From Gyromitra esculenta (lineage: Eukaryota; Ascomycota; Pezizomycetes; Pezizales; Discinaceae): DNA of 64,000 nt. Of this stretch, positions 1 through 11,146 are shown piece by piece. The notes below the pieces were generated by a model. The model made no database searches. It was given only the letters and a program-made list of their open reading frames with translations, and was not told where the DNA came from. Position 1 is the stretch's first letter. Each line of letters starts with the position of its first letter. The stretch is taken from contig JBCAML010000022.1 of NCBI GenBank assembly GCA_038503075.1, positions 1,393,551-1,457,550 on the forward strand. The letters are read 5' to 3'. The translations under genes were made by a program, and so were the position numbers.

Positions 1-1707
1 AGCTGTTATTGCTCATACGATGCTTTTTTCCCCCCTACCACCAGTCCTAGATACCAATAACCGTAGGAATCTAGGAGTTACATTTGTAGACAGTATTTTT
101 CCTATTGCTACAAATACACTGTGACGTAGAGTGCATGAGAAGGAAATAACGTATTGTCACGTGAACTAGGTTAGGGGTAGCGAACGATGGATACTTCCTC
201 TTATTTTTTTATGGAGCACTACGATACAACAGAGGGCCATTTATCCATTACTTTACTATACTTTCTTCCCCCCGGTATTGCGTCTCTTTGGACATTAGCG
301 TTTTACCATTCTTGCTTGTTAGCGCATGTATTACCCAACTATGTGGGTTATAAAACAACGTCCCCCTAGGCCTAGAGATCATCACTACCACTCGCGGTTA
401 TGCTGACATTCCCTTGTTGTTCCAACTCAAGGCCACCGGCCAAAAGCACGATATGTAATTCCTCTCCGCGACTCACGAAGTGCTCTATCCTATTACAGAG
501 AAGCTCACTCTAAAGCCAAGTTTCGGTAATCATGGGCCGAATACAATTCTTGTTCTAATCAGTTTTAATTGACAATATACCTTAACGGGTATTAGCAGAG
601 GCCTAATCTTCAAAGCTTCGTGCAAACCGGCCGGGTAAATACCCCTGCTTAAGCCAAACCGGGCGAGAAAGGAACTAACTATACTACTAACAGATGAAAT
701 TTTAATCGAGTGATTTTACATGCATCTCTCACACCGCTACTCAGCCTCCTCAAACCCATCGACCACAAACCATCTGTATTTAACTCTTATAACCTCCCAC
801 AATGCCAAAGCATCCCGCATACAATTTTCTGTCACTGTAAGTCGCTTCTTTCCTAATCTGAAATTCTTGCTCATGTACTTTACTGCATTAGATAACTGAT
901 TTGCTTTTTACAGAAACCCTTCCTTTTCTCCCAGAATCTTTCGCCAATGCAACGCGTGTAAACCGGCGAATCGAGATACAGCAAATTTCGACCATAGAGG
1001 ATAATGCTGAAGAGGTTTGGGAAAGCCATCAGGTTGCTGAGAGAGTTATCAAAAATCGATCAATTAAGTTGTATACAATCCCCATCACCACCTCGAGGTG
1101 GCATTGTTGGTAGGGAACGTTATATTTCCTATCCACATGCTAGGTGAGGCTTAAATGCCTAAATGATGTAGGTAAAATCCTTCATCTGAACACCACTCGC
1201 GTTTCCCAATCTCTCCCCACAACCAAATCCATATCAGAACAGGGCCTTCCATAGAATGCTATGAATATTAGAAGACCCCGAATCTCTCAGCCTATTACTT
1301 TTTAGATCAGCAATCTTGGGTAATCGCTACTCAATATTTATTCGCCTTCATCGGTTACAGTCACGTGGAAAATCTTGGCAATTGTTTCAATTCTTCCGAA
1401 ACAAACCTCCACAACCCTAACCGGAAACTTTTTAACCGTCGACCCCTCAATTACATACGAAGTTGAACGAGGATATCGAAAAATAAGAAACGAAAAAAGG
1501 AAATTGGAAATATAAGAAATCTCTAACTATGATCATACATGCGGTCGTTACTTGGGGACACAACTTTAACCACCAAATGCATGTAAAGAAATCAAATCGC
1601 CGATACCAAACACTGGGAGTATCAACCCAACCGTTACGCATACCTTGGTCCTCCTCCATAAATAGTCAGAATATACATCAAAAAACTTCTCAAAACATAA
1701 CACTGAC
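1..1707. other. gene-free left edge
   Basis: No convincing gene. One short possible spliced reading frame (about 801-1057, plus) has a GTAAGT donor at 837-842 and a TTTTTACAG acceptor ending at 913; it is described under findings. The rest is mixed-composition intergenic DNA, and the last part is the 3' flank of the minus-strand CBM48 gene. Confidence 0.5.
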
Positions 1708-3345
1708 CTAGCCACCCCGTTTAGAGAAAAGATATCTTTTGGTAAGCAGAACGCCAACAATCGTGGCTACGCCCATAAGAACATGTGATTTGCTCTTTAA
1801 GAACTCAATACCCTTCTTCGATACATCAGATGAATCATCTTCGGGGTTGGTCTTTGGAGTTCCATCGGTATTGTACGGGCAAGCTGCAGGAGTTTCTTTC
1901 GGGACCGGGACAGCTTTCGGTGCGCCATCTGCATTGTATGGGCACGCCGCAGGCGTTTCCTTTGGAATTGGGACGGCTTTCGGGGATCCATCTGGATTAT
2001 ACGGGCACTCGGCGGGAGTTTCATTAGGAATAGGGACCGGATCAGCTGTCTTCGAAGTCCCATCAGGATTGTATGGGCACTCAGCAGGGGTTTCACTCGG
2101 AATAGGGGCAGCTTTCGGAGTTCCGTCGGCGTTGTATGGGCATGCCTCGGGAGTCTCGTTTGGAACTAGGGCAGCCTTTGGTGTACCATCAGCATTGTAC
2201 GGACACGCGTCTGGGGTTTCCTTTGGAACTCCAGCAGCCAAGATAGCTGTCGCAGATTCTGTAGAGGCCGTGGAGGGAGTAGCATCTTTGATATCACGGG
2301 TGGTAGTCGATTCTTCCTTCGGGACAAGAGCAGCCAATCCGACGGTGGTTGATCCAGGGGAAGCTGACAGAACTGTTCCATCCACAACGTCGGCTTGGGA
2401 GCTTTCGTCGATGGCTGGTTCTTGTATCACCGAGGGCTCTAGAAACTCTTTTTCAGCGACTTCAGGGGTAACCTCCGCTACTTCAGACTCGTCTTGATCG
2501 GATTCTTCTTTATCGATTTCGGCGGCAGTCTCTGCGACTTCGGCGGCGACTTCGGCGACTTCGGCTGCTTCGACTACTTCGGCTGCTTCGGCTGCTTCGG
2601 CGGCTTCGGTGGCTTCGGCGGCTTCAAGAGTTACTTCGGAAACCTCGGAAGTTTCATCTGTGGCAGTTGAAATTGTATCTACGGCATCGATACGAACACC
2701 CTCAGAATCAATTGCTTCGGACTCATCCTTTTTATCAGCAGCTTCAGGATCGGCGATCTCGCTTTCGAAGGAGGAATCCGATTCCGGCTCAGATACGGCT
2801 TCGGATATCGCGTCAGCAGCCTCAACATGGACGGCCTTGGCATCAACGGCTTCAACTTCAGGTTTCTCCTCCTCATCGCCTTCAGCATCGGATGAGGAGT
2901 CGGAAGCCGAATCACTTCCGTCCTCCTCTTCCTCCTCTTCATCGTCATCCGAATTCGCGGCGTTACCTCCTTCAGCCTTTGTGGCATTGTCTTCCGTCTC
3001 TACGCTCTCATCCTCTACCTTCGAATCCTCTCCCGCTTGCTCCGCGGCGTCCTCCTCGGTTACCGTTTGCTTCGGCTCGTATCCCTCGAAATCCTCTTCA
3101 ATCAAAATGTTGTTTTCGACACCGTCAAATTCCTTGCGGGCAGATGGGTCAATGACCCATTCACCGTCGACAACGAATTTGTACTGCGTCTTCTCGACCG
3201 GAAGTTCAACCCTTGCGACGAAATCATCTCCCTCCTTGAAAAGCTGGGTGCTCTTACCCCAGGCATCGAAAGTTCCGGTAACGTAGACTTCCTGGACTTC
3301 CCCGGTGGGATCGTGCCATTTAAAGGTAAAGAATCCAGACTTCAT
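1708..3345 (-). CDS. CBM48/AMPK1-CBM-domain protein with acidic region, CPYN repeats and C-terminal membrane anchor (Crp1/Mdg1-like)
   Basis: Single-exon 545-residue protein. Residues 1-85 are a glycogen-binding-type CBM48 (AMPK1_CBM) domain, with the pattern VYVTGTFDAWG near 21-30, YKFVVDGEW near 55-63 and NNIL near 78-81. This is the domain of yeast Crp1/Mdg1 and of AMPK beta subunits. Residues 90-300 are very acidic and include an Ala-Glu-Val repeat tract (about 240-278). Residues 373-497 contain six copies of a roughly 21-residue unit of the form PxETPxxCPYNxDGxPK, each with one Cys. Residues 521-536 form one hydrophobic helix followed by the basic end KRYLFSKRGG, which suggests a tail-anchored protein facing the cytosol. 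The domain call follows from the family; binding to glycogen or to branched DNA (reported for Crp1) is inference. The divergent neighbour is the RTA1 gene, 1.27 kb away. Ser-rich frames on the opposite strand are shadows of the acidic and Ala-rich codons. Confidence 0.88.
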   Translation of the reverse strand: MKSGFFTFKWHDPTGEVQEVYVTGTFDAWGKSTQLFKEGDDFVARVELPVEKTQYKFVVDGEWVIDPSARKEFDGVENNILIEEDFEGYEPKQTVTEEDAAEQAGEDSKVEDESVETEDNATKAEGGNAANSDDDEEEEEEDGSDSASDSSSDAEGDEEEKPEVEAVDAKAVHVEAADAISEAVSEPESDSSFESEIADPEAADKKDESEAIDSEGVRIDAVDTISTATDETSEVSEVTLEAAEATEAAEAAEAAEVVEAAEVAEVAAEVAETAAEIDKEESDQDESEVAEVTPEVAEKEFLEPSVIQEPAIDESSQADVVDGTVLSASPGSTTVGLAALVPKEESTTTRDIKDATPSTASTESATAILAAGVPKETPDACPYNADGTPKAALVPNETPEACPYNADGTPKAAPIPSETPAECPYNPDGTSKTADPVPIPNETPAECPYNPDGSPKAVPIPKETPAACPYNADGAPKAVPVPKETPAACPYNTDGTPKTNPEDDSSDVSKKGIEFLKSKSHVLMGVATIVGVLLTKRYLFSKRGG

Positions 3346-4618
3346 GGCTTTGAAATTTGTGTGTTCGAGCGGGTGCTGATGTTTCAGGCCTCCGGTTGGT
3401 CACCTGATTTGCGGGGGAGGGGTGAGACCAGCACGTGCGGGGTATTGTCTTTACAGCGTGACAGTGGCGAAACGGCAGGTAGGATAATGATGAGAGCGTA
3501 ATAGGCAAACGAGAAGGAGGTAAAGGCGAAGAGACAGACGAGGTGCGTGGCGTCTATGCGAGGAGACAGTGATGAGGAGGATGAAGATTTCTCATTGACT
3601 CGTCGTCGTGTGCATGAAACACCACGTCAGAGGTGGAAACTCCTCAAAAGCTTTTGTCGACCGGGTAACATCTCGTGTTTCGCTTGAAGTTTTCTATCTT
3701 TCGCTGTTTTGTTTTTTTGTTTTGGTGCGGCTCTGCGGCTTCCCTATCGAGCCAAATTCGCCACGTTCTAAATATGACAAGAAGCATTTTCAAGACACGC
3801 TCCAAAATGCATGTTAAATTCATCAACTGCCAAATTCAGAGTGGGGAGCCTTTTCTGACAGTTTCCGCATTGTTTTACGTACGTTCTTCCATTCCACTGC
3901 TGTAGCGAAGGCCGCGATGACGGCAGGGCGTGGGCGTACGGTGGAGGCTCGTGTCGCTAGCCAAGACGCATTCAATATCATTGGCCTTGAACTCGTACAA
4001 CGCAAATCTACAGTAAATGCATAACGGTTCCCTCCAGCGAAACTTAAAAGGCCTCCGGACGTTTTCAGTAATCGCTTAATCGTCCGAAAGCTCGGTAAGC
4101 AATTTACAAAACTCCTTCCTAAGCGAGGTTTATATGAGCAAAGACATCCCGACAAGGATAGTCAATTTAACCACATCGAATCAGATTTAGAATAGCCCGG
4201 GATCTCAAGTATCCGAAACCGAACAGGAAGCTGTAAAACACTTCCGTGCTTCCTAACCGGAGAACCGGTCCTAACGAATGCCCAGAATAATGGCATGCTT
4301 GACCGAAATCCCTTCAATCCTTGGTGTGTGGGGGTATCTCAACGCCCTGGCTCAACATATCTATCCCTCTTAATCCCACCAACCTTAATTGCACATCTGC
4401 ATTCTATTTACGCTGCGACGATCGATCGGTTTTTAAGTCCCGAGACGGTGTGTGGAAATCCATTAACGGTCTCTCCCTTTCCGCTGGTACCTCCATAACT
4501 ACGCACCACAGGAACCTTCCGAATCGTTCAACTCGATAATAGCGGAAGACGCTTCAGTTTCAACGAGCAACGTACTACATACAGGCCACGGACTTTATTG
4601 AACGCAACGATCTTTACA
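3346..4618. promoter_or_regulatory. divergent intergenic region between the CBM48 and RTA1 genes
   Basis: This 1.27 kb stretch separates two divergently transcribed genes and must hold both promoters. I see a T-rich tract near 3690-3725 but no recognisable binding-site array. Short frames here are not protein-like and were left out. Confidence 0.4.
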
Positions 4619-5992
4619 ATGTTTACAGTCCCTCCTGTCGAGTTCGATGAGAACTCGTTTTCCACTCTTGTCACAAGTAAGCACCCTTTTGGATTTCGAG
4701 TAACCTATGCAGCCTTAGACACTTTAGTCACTAATAATGCAACGCTAAACTCAGGGAGGCTACACCGTTCATACTACGATTACGATCCTTCGCGGGCACT
4801 CGCTATCACGGCGACGGCCCTGTATGGCGCCACTACGGTCTTGCATATTTTTCAGATGATCCGATACCGGTCTTGGTACTTTTCGGTTATCATTGTGGCG
4901 GGCCTAAGTAAGTTAGATATTCTAAATTCATACATCAAGCCGTATAAATTCTTATTTAGTGTTTAGTGGAAACGTTTGGATACCTCAGCCGAATCCTTTC
5001 CCAGCAAGATGTTTACAACCGGTATGTCTCAAATATCTCTTGGGGGACCTCTTCGTCCCAACATATCTTATTCCTACATCGAACGAGAAAAACGATTTCA
5101 GGATATTCATCCCGGAGTACTAATCTATCTTTTTGCACTCGATAGCGGCCTGTTTATTGCTCAGTTTGCCCTCGTCGTGCTTGCACCTGTCCTCATTGCG
5201 GCAGCAGAATATGTTCTTTTCGGTAAATTACTCGAGTCGGTACTCCCGGGAGGCCGTAGAGCAAGAGCACTCGGTGTTCCAGCTCGTTTCGTCACTTATA
5301 TCTTCATTTCGGGCGATATCACGTCGTTTGTATTACAAGGGATTGGAGCGGGTATCATGTCTGGTGCCTCTGATGGTATTTTTACAGCTTCCCTTCATCA
5401 TTTCCAGTCATCTGAATCGGACACCAATGCTAACCAGAAATGTAGGAACTGATGCCAAAAAGATGGATCTTGGACGAAATGTCATGCTTACAGGTCTTGC
5501 GGTGCAGATCATAACCTTTGGGTTCTTCATTTGCGCGACAATTCGATTCGACTTTAAGTCTAGGTCACTCATGGCACTAGGAAGTGGAAGACCAAGATGG
5601 AGGGTTCTGCTATGGGCACTATACGTCTCTTCCATCCTTATCATGGTTTGTAGCCTCCCCCCTTCTTAGGATCCTGATTTGGCTACGATCATACTCACAA
5701 ATTAATAGACTCGATCCTGCTACCGTGTTGCGGAGTTCTCGCAAGGTTGGACAGGGTACTTGGCTTCTCACGGTATTTATTTCTGCCACAATCTGATCCT
5801 ATCATATACAATCTACTAACGATTGCTTCAACAGAGGTATACTTCTACTGCCTCGAAGCCCTTCCCATGTTCCCTTGCTTCGTCATATTCAACATCTTCC
5901 ACCCCACAAAATACCTCGACCCTGAACGAAAAGACAGCCCAGAGTCCTCAGGTCCTGCCTCGCTAGCTATGGAAGAAGCACGAGAGAAATAA
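4619..5992 (+). CDS. RTA1-family membrane protein (six exons)
   Basis: Exons by splice signals and frame continuity: 4619-4907, 4967-5021, 5146-5375, 5446-5645, 5709-5772, 5835-5992 (996 nt, 331 residues). The five introns are 59-124 bp; intron 2 has TACTAAT near 5118-5124 and intron 3 has GCTAAC near 5429. The joined product has the RTA1 (PF04479) landmarks: a first helix followed by HIFQMIRYRSWYF, then GYLSRIL, LAPVLIAAAEYVLFG, the RFVTYIFISGDI(x)SFVLQGIGAG segment, GLAVQIITFGFF, YRVAEFSQGWTGYLASH and EVYFYCLEALPMF, ending in NIFHP. Seven membrane helices are expected. RTA1/Rsb1-type proteins are linked to sphingoid-base translocation and resistance to toxic lipids or 7-aminocholesterol; the substrate here is unknown. 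ATG 4619 is preferred over an upstream in-frame ATG at 4598 on length only. The exon joins make every family block contiguous, so the model is strong. Confidence 0.88.
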
Positions 5993-6611
5993 ACTAATCC
6001 TTTCGTTACCTAAACAACCATTTTTTTTTTCATATACATTATTTTTTCGAACGGGATATTATTTTAAGTTAGAATACTAGCGGGCTCTGTCTTGAATCAT
6101 TGCGTTTGGCTTTACTTTCATCTCAGATAGTTTGAATATATTTAGAAAATTGCTTCTCTTTAATCCACAAAGGAATGACGAACGCTCCCAGGATCCAGGT
6201 TGATTAAGCTATAATTGATGTCATATGGCCGGCCATGGTTTCTTCGTATGAATGTAACTTTCTGTAGAAATAGACAAGCATAGAGGGTAGTAATTGTTTG
6301 ATCCCTTGCTCGCTTCTCCTACATGCCTGCGCGCTCAGTCTATATATCTGCTTCTCTACCCACAAATGTTCCTTGCCCATTCCTATTTCGAAGCTTGCCC
6401 CGAAGTCTTTTCTCATGCCTGCGCGCCAAGGCCGGCGCCGAGAGACAACTCGAGTACCGGAAGCTGTATACATTAGGAAGCCGTTTCCAGCGTTTTTTGC
6501 ATGCTTAACACGGATATTTACGATCCCAATTTACGATCCCTTCCGTAAGCTATAGAGTAAAGGTTATCCTAGGCTTGCTCGTTAGCTGTAGTCGACTCAA
6601 GCGTCGCAAGC
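5993..6611. other. 3' flank of the RTA1 gene, no gene
   Basis: AT-rich downstream DNA with T runs (6020-6050). A short direct repeat of TTACGATCCC occurs near 6519 and 6532. No coding signal seen. Confidence 0.4.
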
Positions 6612-6820
6612 TACCGTGTTTGCTCAGATAATTGGCTAAGTCCGGTATCTCCGAGGTACTTGTTGCAACTAGCAAGTTATGTATAAAGCTAGTGTACCCC
6701 CAGAATTCAGAACACGACGTTGTAACAGCCAGCAGCCTCTGAAGTACCTGCGTACAACGTGTAGTTTGCTGGTTGCTACAAGTACCCCGGACTTAACCAA
6801 TTACCCGAGTAAATCCGGTA
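6612..6820. mobile_element. MITE-like foldback element flanked by TA
   Basis: Two long inverted arms, 6612-6676 and 6765-6820. Both begin TACCG at the outer edge and share the blocks AATTGG(c/t)TAAGTCCGG and GGTACTTGT(t/a)GCAAC(t/c)AGCAA in inverted orientation. The arms lie about 90 bp apart and there is no coding capacity. If the outer TA dinucleotides (6612-6613, 6819-6820) are a target duplication, the element is 6614-6818, as expected for a non-autonomous Tc1/mariner-type element. The arm match is direct observation; the superfamily is inference. Confidence 0.6.
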
Positions 6821-7225
6821 TTTCGGTACTAGTTAGAAAACGTCTTAGTTATTGACCGAGTGATATATCATGACTCCGCTTCAGTAGTGTCGATACCTTA
6901 TTTTAAACCTCTCCACAGCGCTCTACCATGGTCACCTAGGTTCAAGCTTCTAAGCTTTCAAAGCAAAATCTTGATTCCCTACACCTCTGAACATGAGTCG
7001 AAAGTTCACAATTGATAATTAAGATACCCTCACGCCAGCTTCCCGACCCAATGCGGATCCAGATTTTGTATTACACGCAAGTTGACAACTCACCGGAGCC
7101 AAGCGTCCACCTTTTCTCTATCAATCTTTTTGAATGCAATAGGTATAGTTACAGATGTGGGAACGAGTAGGTGTTACTTGTGCATATATTCATTCTCTAT
7201 CACTCGGTTAGTATGTTGGACTGCT

Positions 7226-7429
7226 TGTTGAAACTATTGATATTGCGTCCTAATAAGTACTCAGGGTTCCGCCCCTGTAGATCTTTGATAGCTAGACGGG
7301 CTTTGGGAACCCCGAGTTTTGGGAGCTTTCTATTGGCCAATCCCTCGGACATATACTGCTTTCTTCCCTTGCATCTCATTCAGCATCCTAAGCTCCAATA
7401 ATACTCGATCGTGGTCCAAAACTCTAACA
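7226..7429 (+). mobile_element. solo LTR, copy 1
   Basis: A 204-bp sequence starting TGTTGAAACTATTG and ending CTCTAACA, closely similar along its length to 25244-25444. Flanks are CTGCT (7221-7225) and CTGTT (7430-7434), a 5-bp duplication with one C/T difference. A TG...CA body with imperfect TGTTG/TAACA ends and 5-bp duplications is typical of Ty1/copia or Ty3/gypsy LTRs. No internal gag-pol region lies beside it, so it is a recombination-derived solo LTR. Orientation is tentative. Confidence 0.8.
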
Positions 7430-7434
7430 CTGTT

Positions 7435-10032
7435 GTTACAGGCAAACCCCTATGCGCGTAAATAAATTCGGTCTGTTCAGTTATAAATCTGATAATTAAG
7501 ACAAGCGCCGCGCGGGGTCTGTCTGCGCTCTCTTGCTTTAAAATCGGGCTCAATCACGTAAATCAAACCTTAAACTTGTTGGCGTAGGCTATAAATATCT
7601 AGAGACACAAATAGTTATCCTGTTATGCGCGGGTGTAGAAGATGGAACTAATGCAACCGTGTAGAGGGGTTTTAGTTAAGCCCTTTTGAGCCTATACGAT
7701 CAAGTTCTATTATTTGAGAAGGGAACGCGTCGGGTATACGTACGCATGCGTACACGTATGACTAGTACCATGCTTAAGTGTTACCAAACTGCTAAATGTC
7801 AAGTGAGCTCACCGACCAGTATTTTAAATAGGGTTCAGAACTTAGCTAAACTAAAGGGGACCCAATGAAGATCCACACGAATAGTCATAAATTATCACTC
7901 GGTTATAGGGACTGGGTGGAAAGCTCCTGGAAAATGGTGCTGTTCTCTCCTGCGAGTGAACATGCTTTTATTGCCCCACTGGCCATGGGATGATTTGGGC
8001 AAGTCTGCTTTTTTTTTCCGACAGACCAATAATCGTTGCCGTCCGATTTAGTGTTACTTTACTATCTTATTCGTTGGGCAAAGTACGGAATCGTCCAACG
8101 GATTGTTCAAAGCCGTTAGAGGATTAGCGAGGGGGGAGAAAAGGCCTATGCAGAGAAGCCAAGGCGTGTGTTGTTGTAATAGCACTCCCAACAGGTTCCA
8201 TTCAGCACTGTCACGTGTTTCTGGAGTTGTCAGATGAGTGTGTGGGTTAATCTAACAGCCCCCATTGGACCCTGAGCAACCTGGAAGACGATCTCTCTTC
8301 CAGGCCCGCTTTTTTAGTGGCGGAAATAGGCTATTGAAAATAGAACTATCACGTATCATGTTAAAGCCAGGGTCTCGTTATCTTCCCACATAGAATACGT
8401 ACTCTTGTACCCCTTTAATTGCGCTTTAGCCTGCAGGGCGCTGTTATGACTGACACTGGGGCAAGCTTACTGGCTGTTACCAACACGGCGCATATTGCGC
8501 ACTCACGATCGTGGCATGGCAGGCTTGTTTGTGGAGAGTTAACGGGAATACAGAGTGGTTGCATACGCATATGCTAGCTAAAGCACAGGAGCAGTCATGA
8601 TATTCAAGTAACTCGAGATGGGAAACCGAGGGACCTTGGTTAAAGGATAGGTAGGGAAAGGATGGCTAGTATTTGACTGAACTACTCTGCCTATCCATAG
8701 AGCCAGGCCACCAGACCGCCAAGAATTAGAAATTCTGACCTTGAAGCCTTTGGGAAAGATTGACACCTGTTGCTCGTCAGCGCTTCGTCAACAAGATGCC
8801 CTCCCCATTAATCATTAACATACTTCGTATTTATAATCATCCCATAAACTTGGGCCACACTTTCCTCCGATAAAGAAGAAAATCCCTGATGTCTCTTTAC
8901 GAGTCTCTATAGTACTTTTTCTCTTCTAATAATAACACAAAGGCAGGCATTTCTGGCTTGGCTTAACCCCAGGCTATATTCATAATTGCTCGAGTGATTA
9001 ATAATTTGGCATAGATTTGTCTTAAGATTGTCGATTAACCGCTTGTGTAATTGTAGCGAGCGCTAGCATTTTACTTAATATTGATGCATGGATGTCTCTG
9101 GGCATCGCGCTTGTTTCCTTTGCATAAGTTAACTGTAAATAACAAATTCTATGGGGAGTAGCACTGATTTTCGTAAATATTTAGACTGGATGATTGGCTA
9201 AGGGAGAGGCTGTTAACGGTCGTATCATCTCATTTGACTATCCTTGTGTCACCAAAACCCCAAAAGAAGCTTTTGACAAATCGGCGCGGCAATGCTTGAT
9301 CTGGCTTGGCTGTCCAATGGTTCCAATCGAGTGTCAACCATCGACGCGCGTTTGATCTCGACGCTTTGTTTCCAAAAGTCTGAGACGTAGCCGGGATCCG
9401 AAAGGAGCCAAGACCGAGGGACTTCCTTTTCTGGAAGTGGGAAGCTTTGAAGCGGAGGTTTCATCGCTGTCTTGGGCGAGTAACCTGGACGAAAATAGAA
9501 GCATCCACTCATAAATCAGCAGGCAATCTCACGAGTCTCATGAGCAAATTTCCCGAGCTCAAATACGTATGTCAAAAGGTAATCCCAACGGTAAAGTATT
9601 CTGACGTTAGCGCAGGTGTTCAGAACTCAGACTGTGGCGGTAATCGTATTTGGAATCGGGGCGGTCGCCGCCGTGGCTCAACTTTGGCGAAAACCTTTTT
9701 TGGGTCAGTTTCTTCAAATAACTAACGTTGGCACCGCCTCACGAACAACTGAGACTAACCATTTGCAGCCAAGACCGGATACGCAGGGATAATCGTTTTC
9801 CGAAAACCAATAGCGACAGTCCAGTGACACGCAACTGCCCTATTGACAATTATTACCCGCCTAGCCCAAACATTATTAAAAAGGACCGATAGCACTCTTA
9901 TTTTTTAGAGACATATTTCCCAACATCTCGAATATATATATCACCAAGTTACCTCCGCTGGCCAACTGACAGCCAAAAATACCCAAACTAACCCAAACTA
10001 CCAAGCAACTGCGTGCACCAAATATCGCTACA
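7435..10032. other. gene-free stretch upstream of the PAP2 gene
   Basis: About 2.6 kb without a supported gene. Frames at 9249-9512 (minus) and 9447-9725 (plus) overlap in opposite directions and neither resembles a known family. A TATATATATC motif at about 9934-9945, some 90 bp before the PAP2 start, is the best core-promoter candidate. Confidence 0.4.
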
Positions 10033-11146
10033 ATGGCTGCTCCAGCTCGTTATCTCTCCCGTATTGCTATCGCCTACTTTGTTGACTGGGCAGTAATTCT
10101 TGCAACAATCGCATTTGCGGGCTCCTTGTCCCTTTGGGCCGTTCCTTCTGCACGACCATTCTCTCTAGACGACAAAAGCATCGCCTATCCGTTTCAGACG
10201 AAAACAAAGATTTCCACTGGGCTCCTGGTTGTCCTAGCTATTGCCTTTCCAGCAGTGTTATGTTTGGTATTATGTCTCTTCGTCCCAACAGCGTCTACTC
10301 CTTCTGCGGCAGGCTGGAGAAGAAAGGTTTATGCAGCAAATAAAGCTATTCTCGGGCTGGGACTGAGTATTGGACTTGCATTGCTGTTCACGGATTCCTT
10401 AAAGAATCTTATGGGCAAACCGCGACCGGATATGCTTAGTCGATGTGCGCCGATGATCAGGACTGGAAACACACAATTTCCACAAAACGCAGAGATTGGG
10501 TATGGTTTGGTTACCTGGGATATCTGTGCGACCAAAGGTCGAGACACAGGAAAAGGATTCGACGACCTGCGGGATGGATTCCGTAGTTTCCCGAGTGGAC
10601 ATGCTAGCAGTATGTCCTCCTACTACTATTCCTTTGAATCAAATCGTAATCGCTGACCTGGAGACTATAGTGTCGTTCGCTGGCCTAACATACGCCTCTC
10701 TCTTCATTGCTTCTTTCGTCTTCTCAATGACCCTGCCCCTAGCTCGCCAGATTCGCCCATTCGCCCCCAACCCCAGTTCCCCTGCTGTCCCCGCTGCGCA
10801 ACCTAAATTCCCACAAATGCTTTCCTTCTTCCTCGTTTCCTTCCCGATGTGGATCGCCATCTATATTGCCTCAACACGTTGGTCCGATTACCGCCATCAC
10901 GGCTTTGATGTCCTCTTCGGTTCCTTGGAAGGCATTGTTTGCGCGCTTATCGGTTGGTCCTGGTATGGTGTTTATAGCTGCCGAAGAGGTGGCGCCCTCC
11001 AGAGCCAGGATATTGAGTTGAGGACGGCTCGGGGGTCAGACGAGGAGCAGTTAACCCCTGGGCAAGAATATGATGCGATGGGTACGGGCCGACAACAACG
11101 AGATGACAAAGGCGGCCCTTCGGCGGTTGGGCCTGTTATGGTCTGA
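10033..11146 (+). CDS. PAP2-family lipid phosphate phosphatase (two exons)
   Basis: Exons 10033-10609 and 10671-11146, joined across a 61-bp phase-1 intron (GTATGT donor, CTGAC near 10653, CTATAG acceptor), encode 350 residues. All three PAP2 active-site motifs are present: K124-x6-R131-P132 (KNLMGKPRP), P187-S-G-H190 (SFPSGHAS), and R262-x5-H268-x3-D272 (TRWSDYRHHGFD). The first motif set sits in exon 1 and the last in exon 2, so the splice is required. About six helices flank the motifs, as in fungal Dpp1/Lpp1-type enzymes that remove phosphate from diacylglycerol pyrophosphate, phosphatidate or lysophosphatidate at the membrane. The C-terminal 60 residues are polar and probably cytosolic. 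Only exact substrate specificity is open. Confidence 0.92.

Noticed and set aside
1739..3286. Long plus-strand frames of Ser/Ala/Gly-rich repeats opposite the CBM48 gene
   Set aside because: They mirror the GAA/GCC-rich and repeat codons of the minus-strand gene; no start context, domain or independent support.
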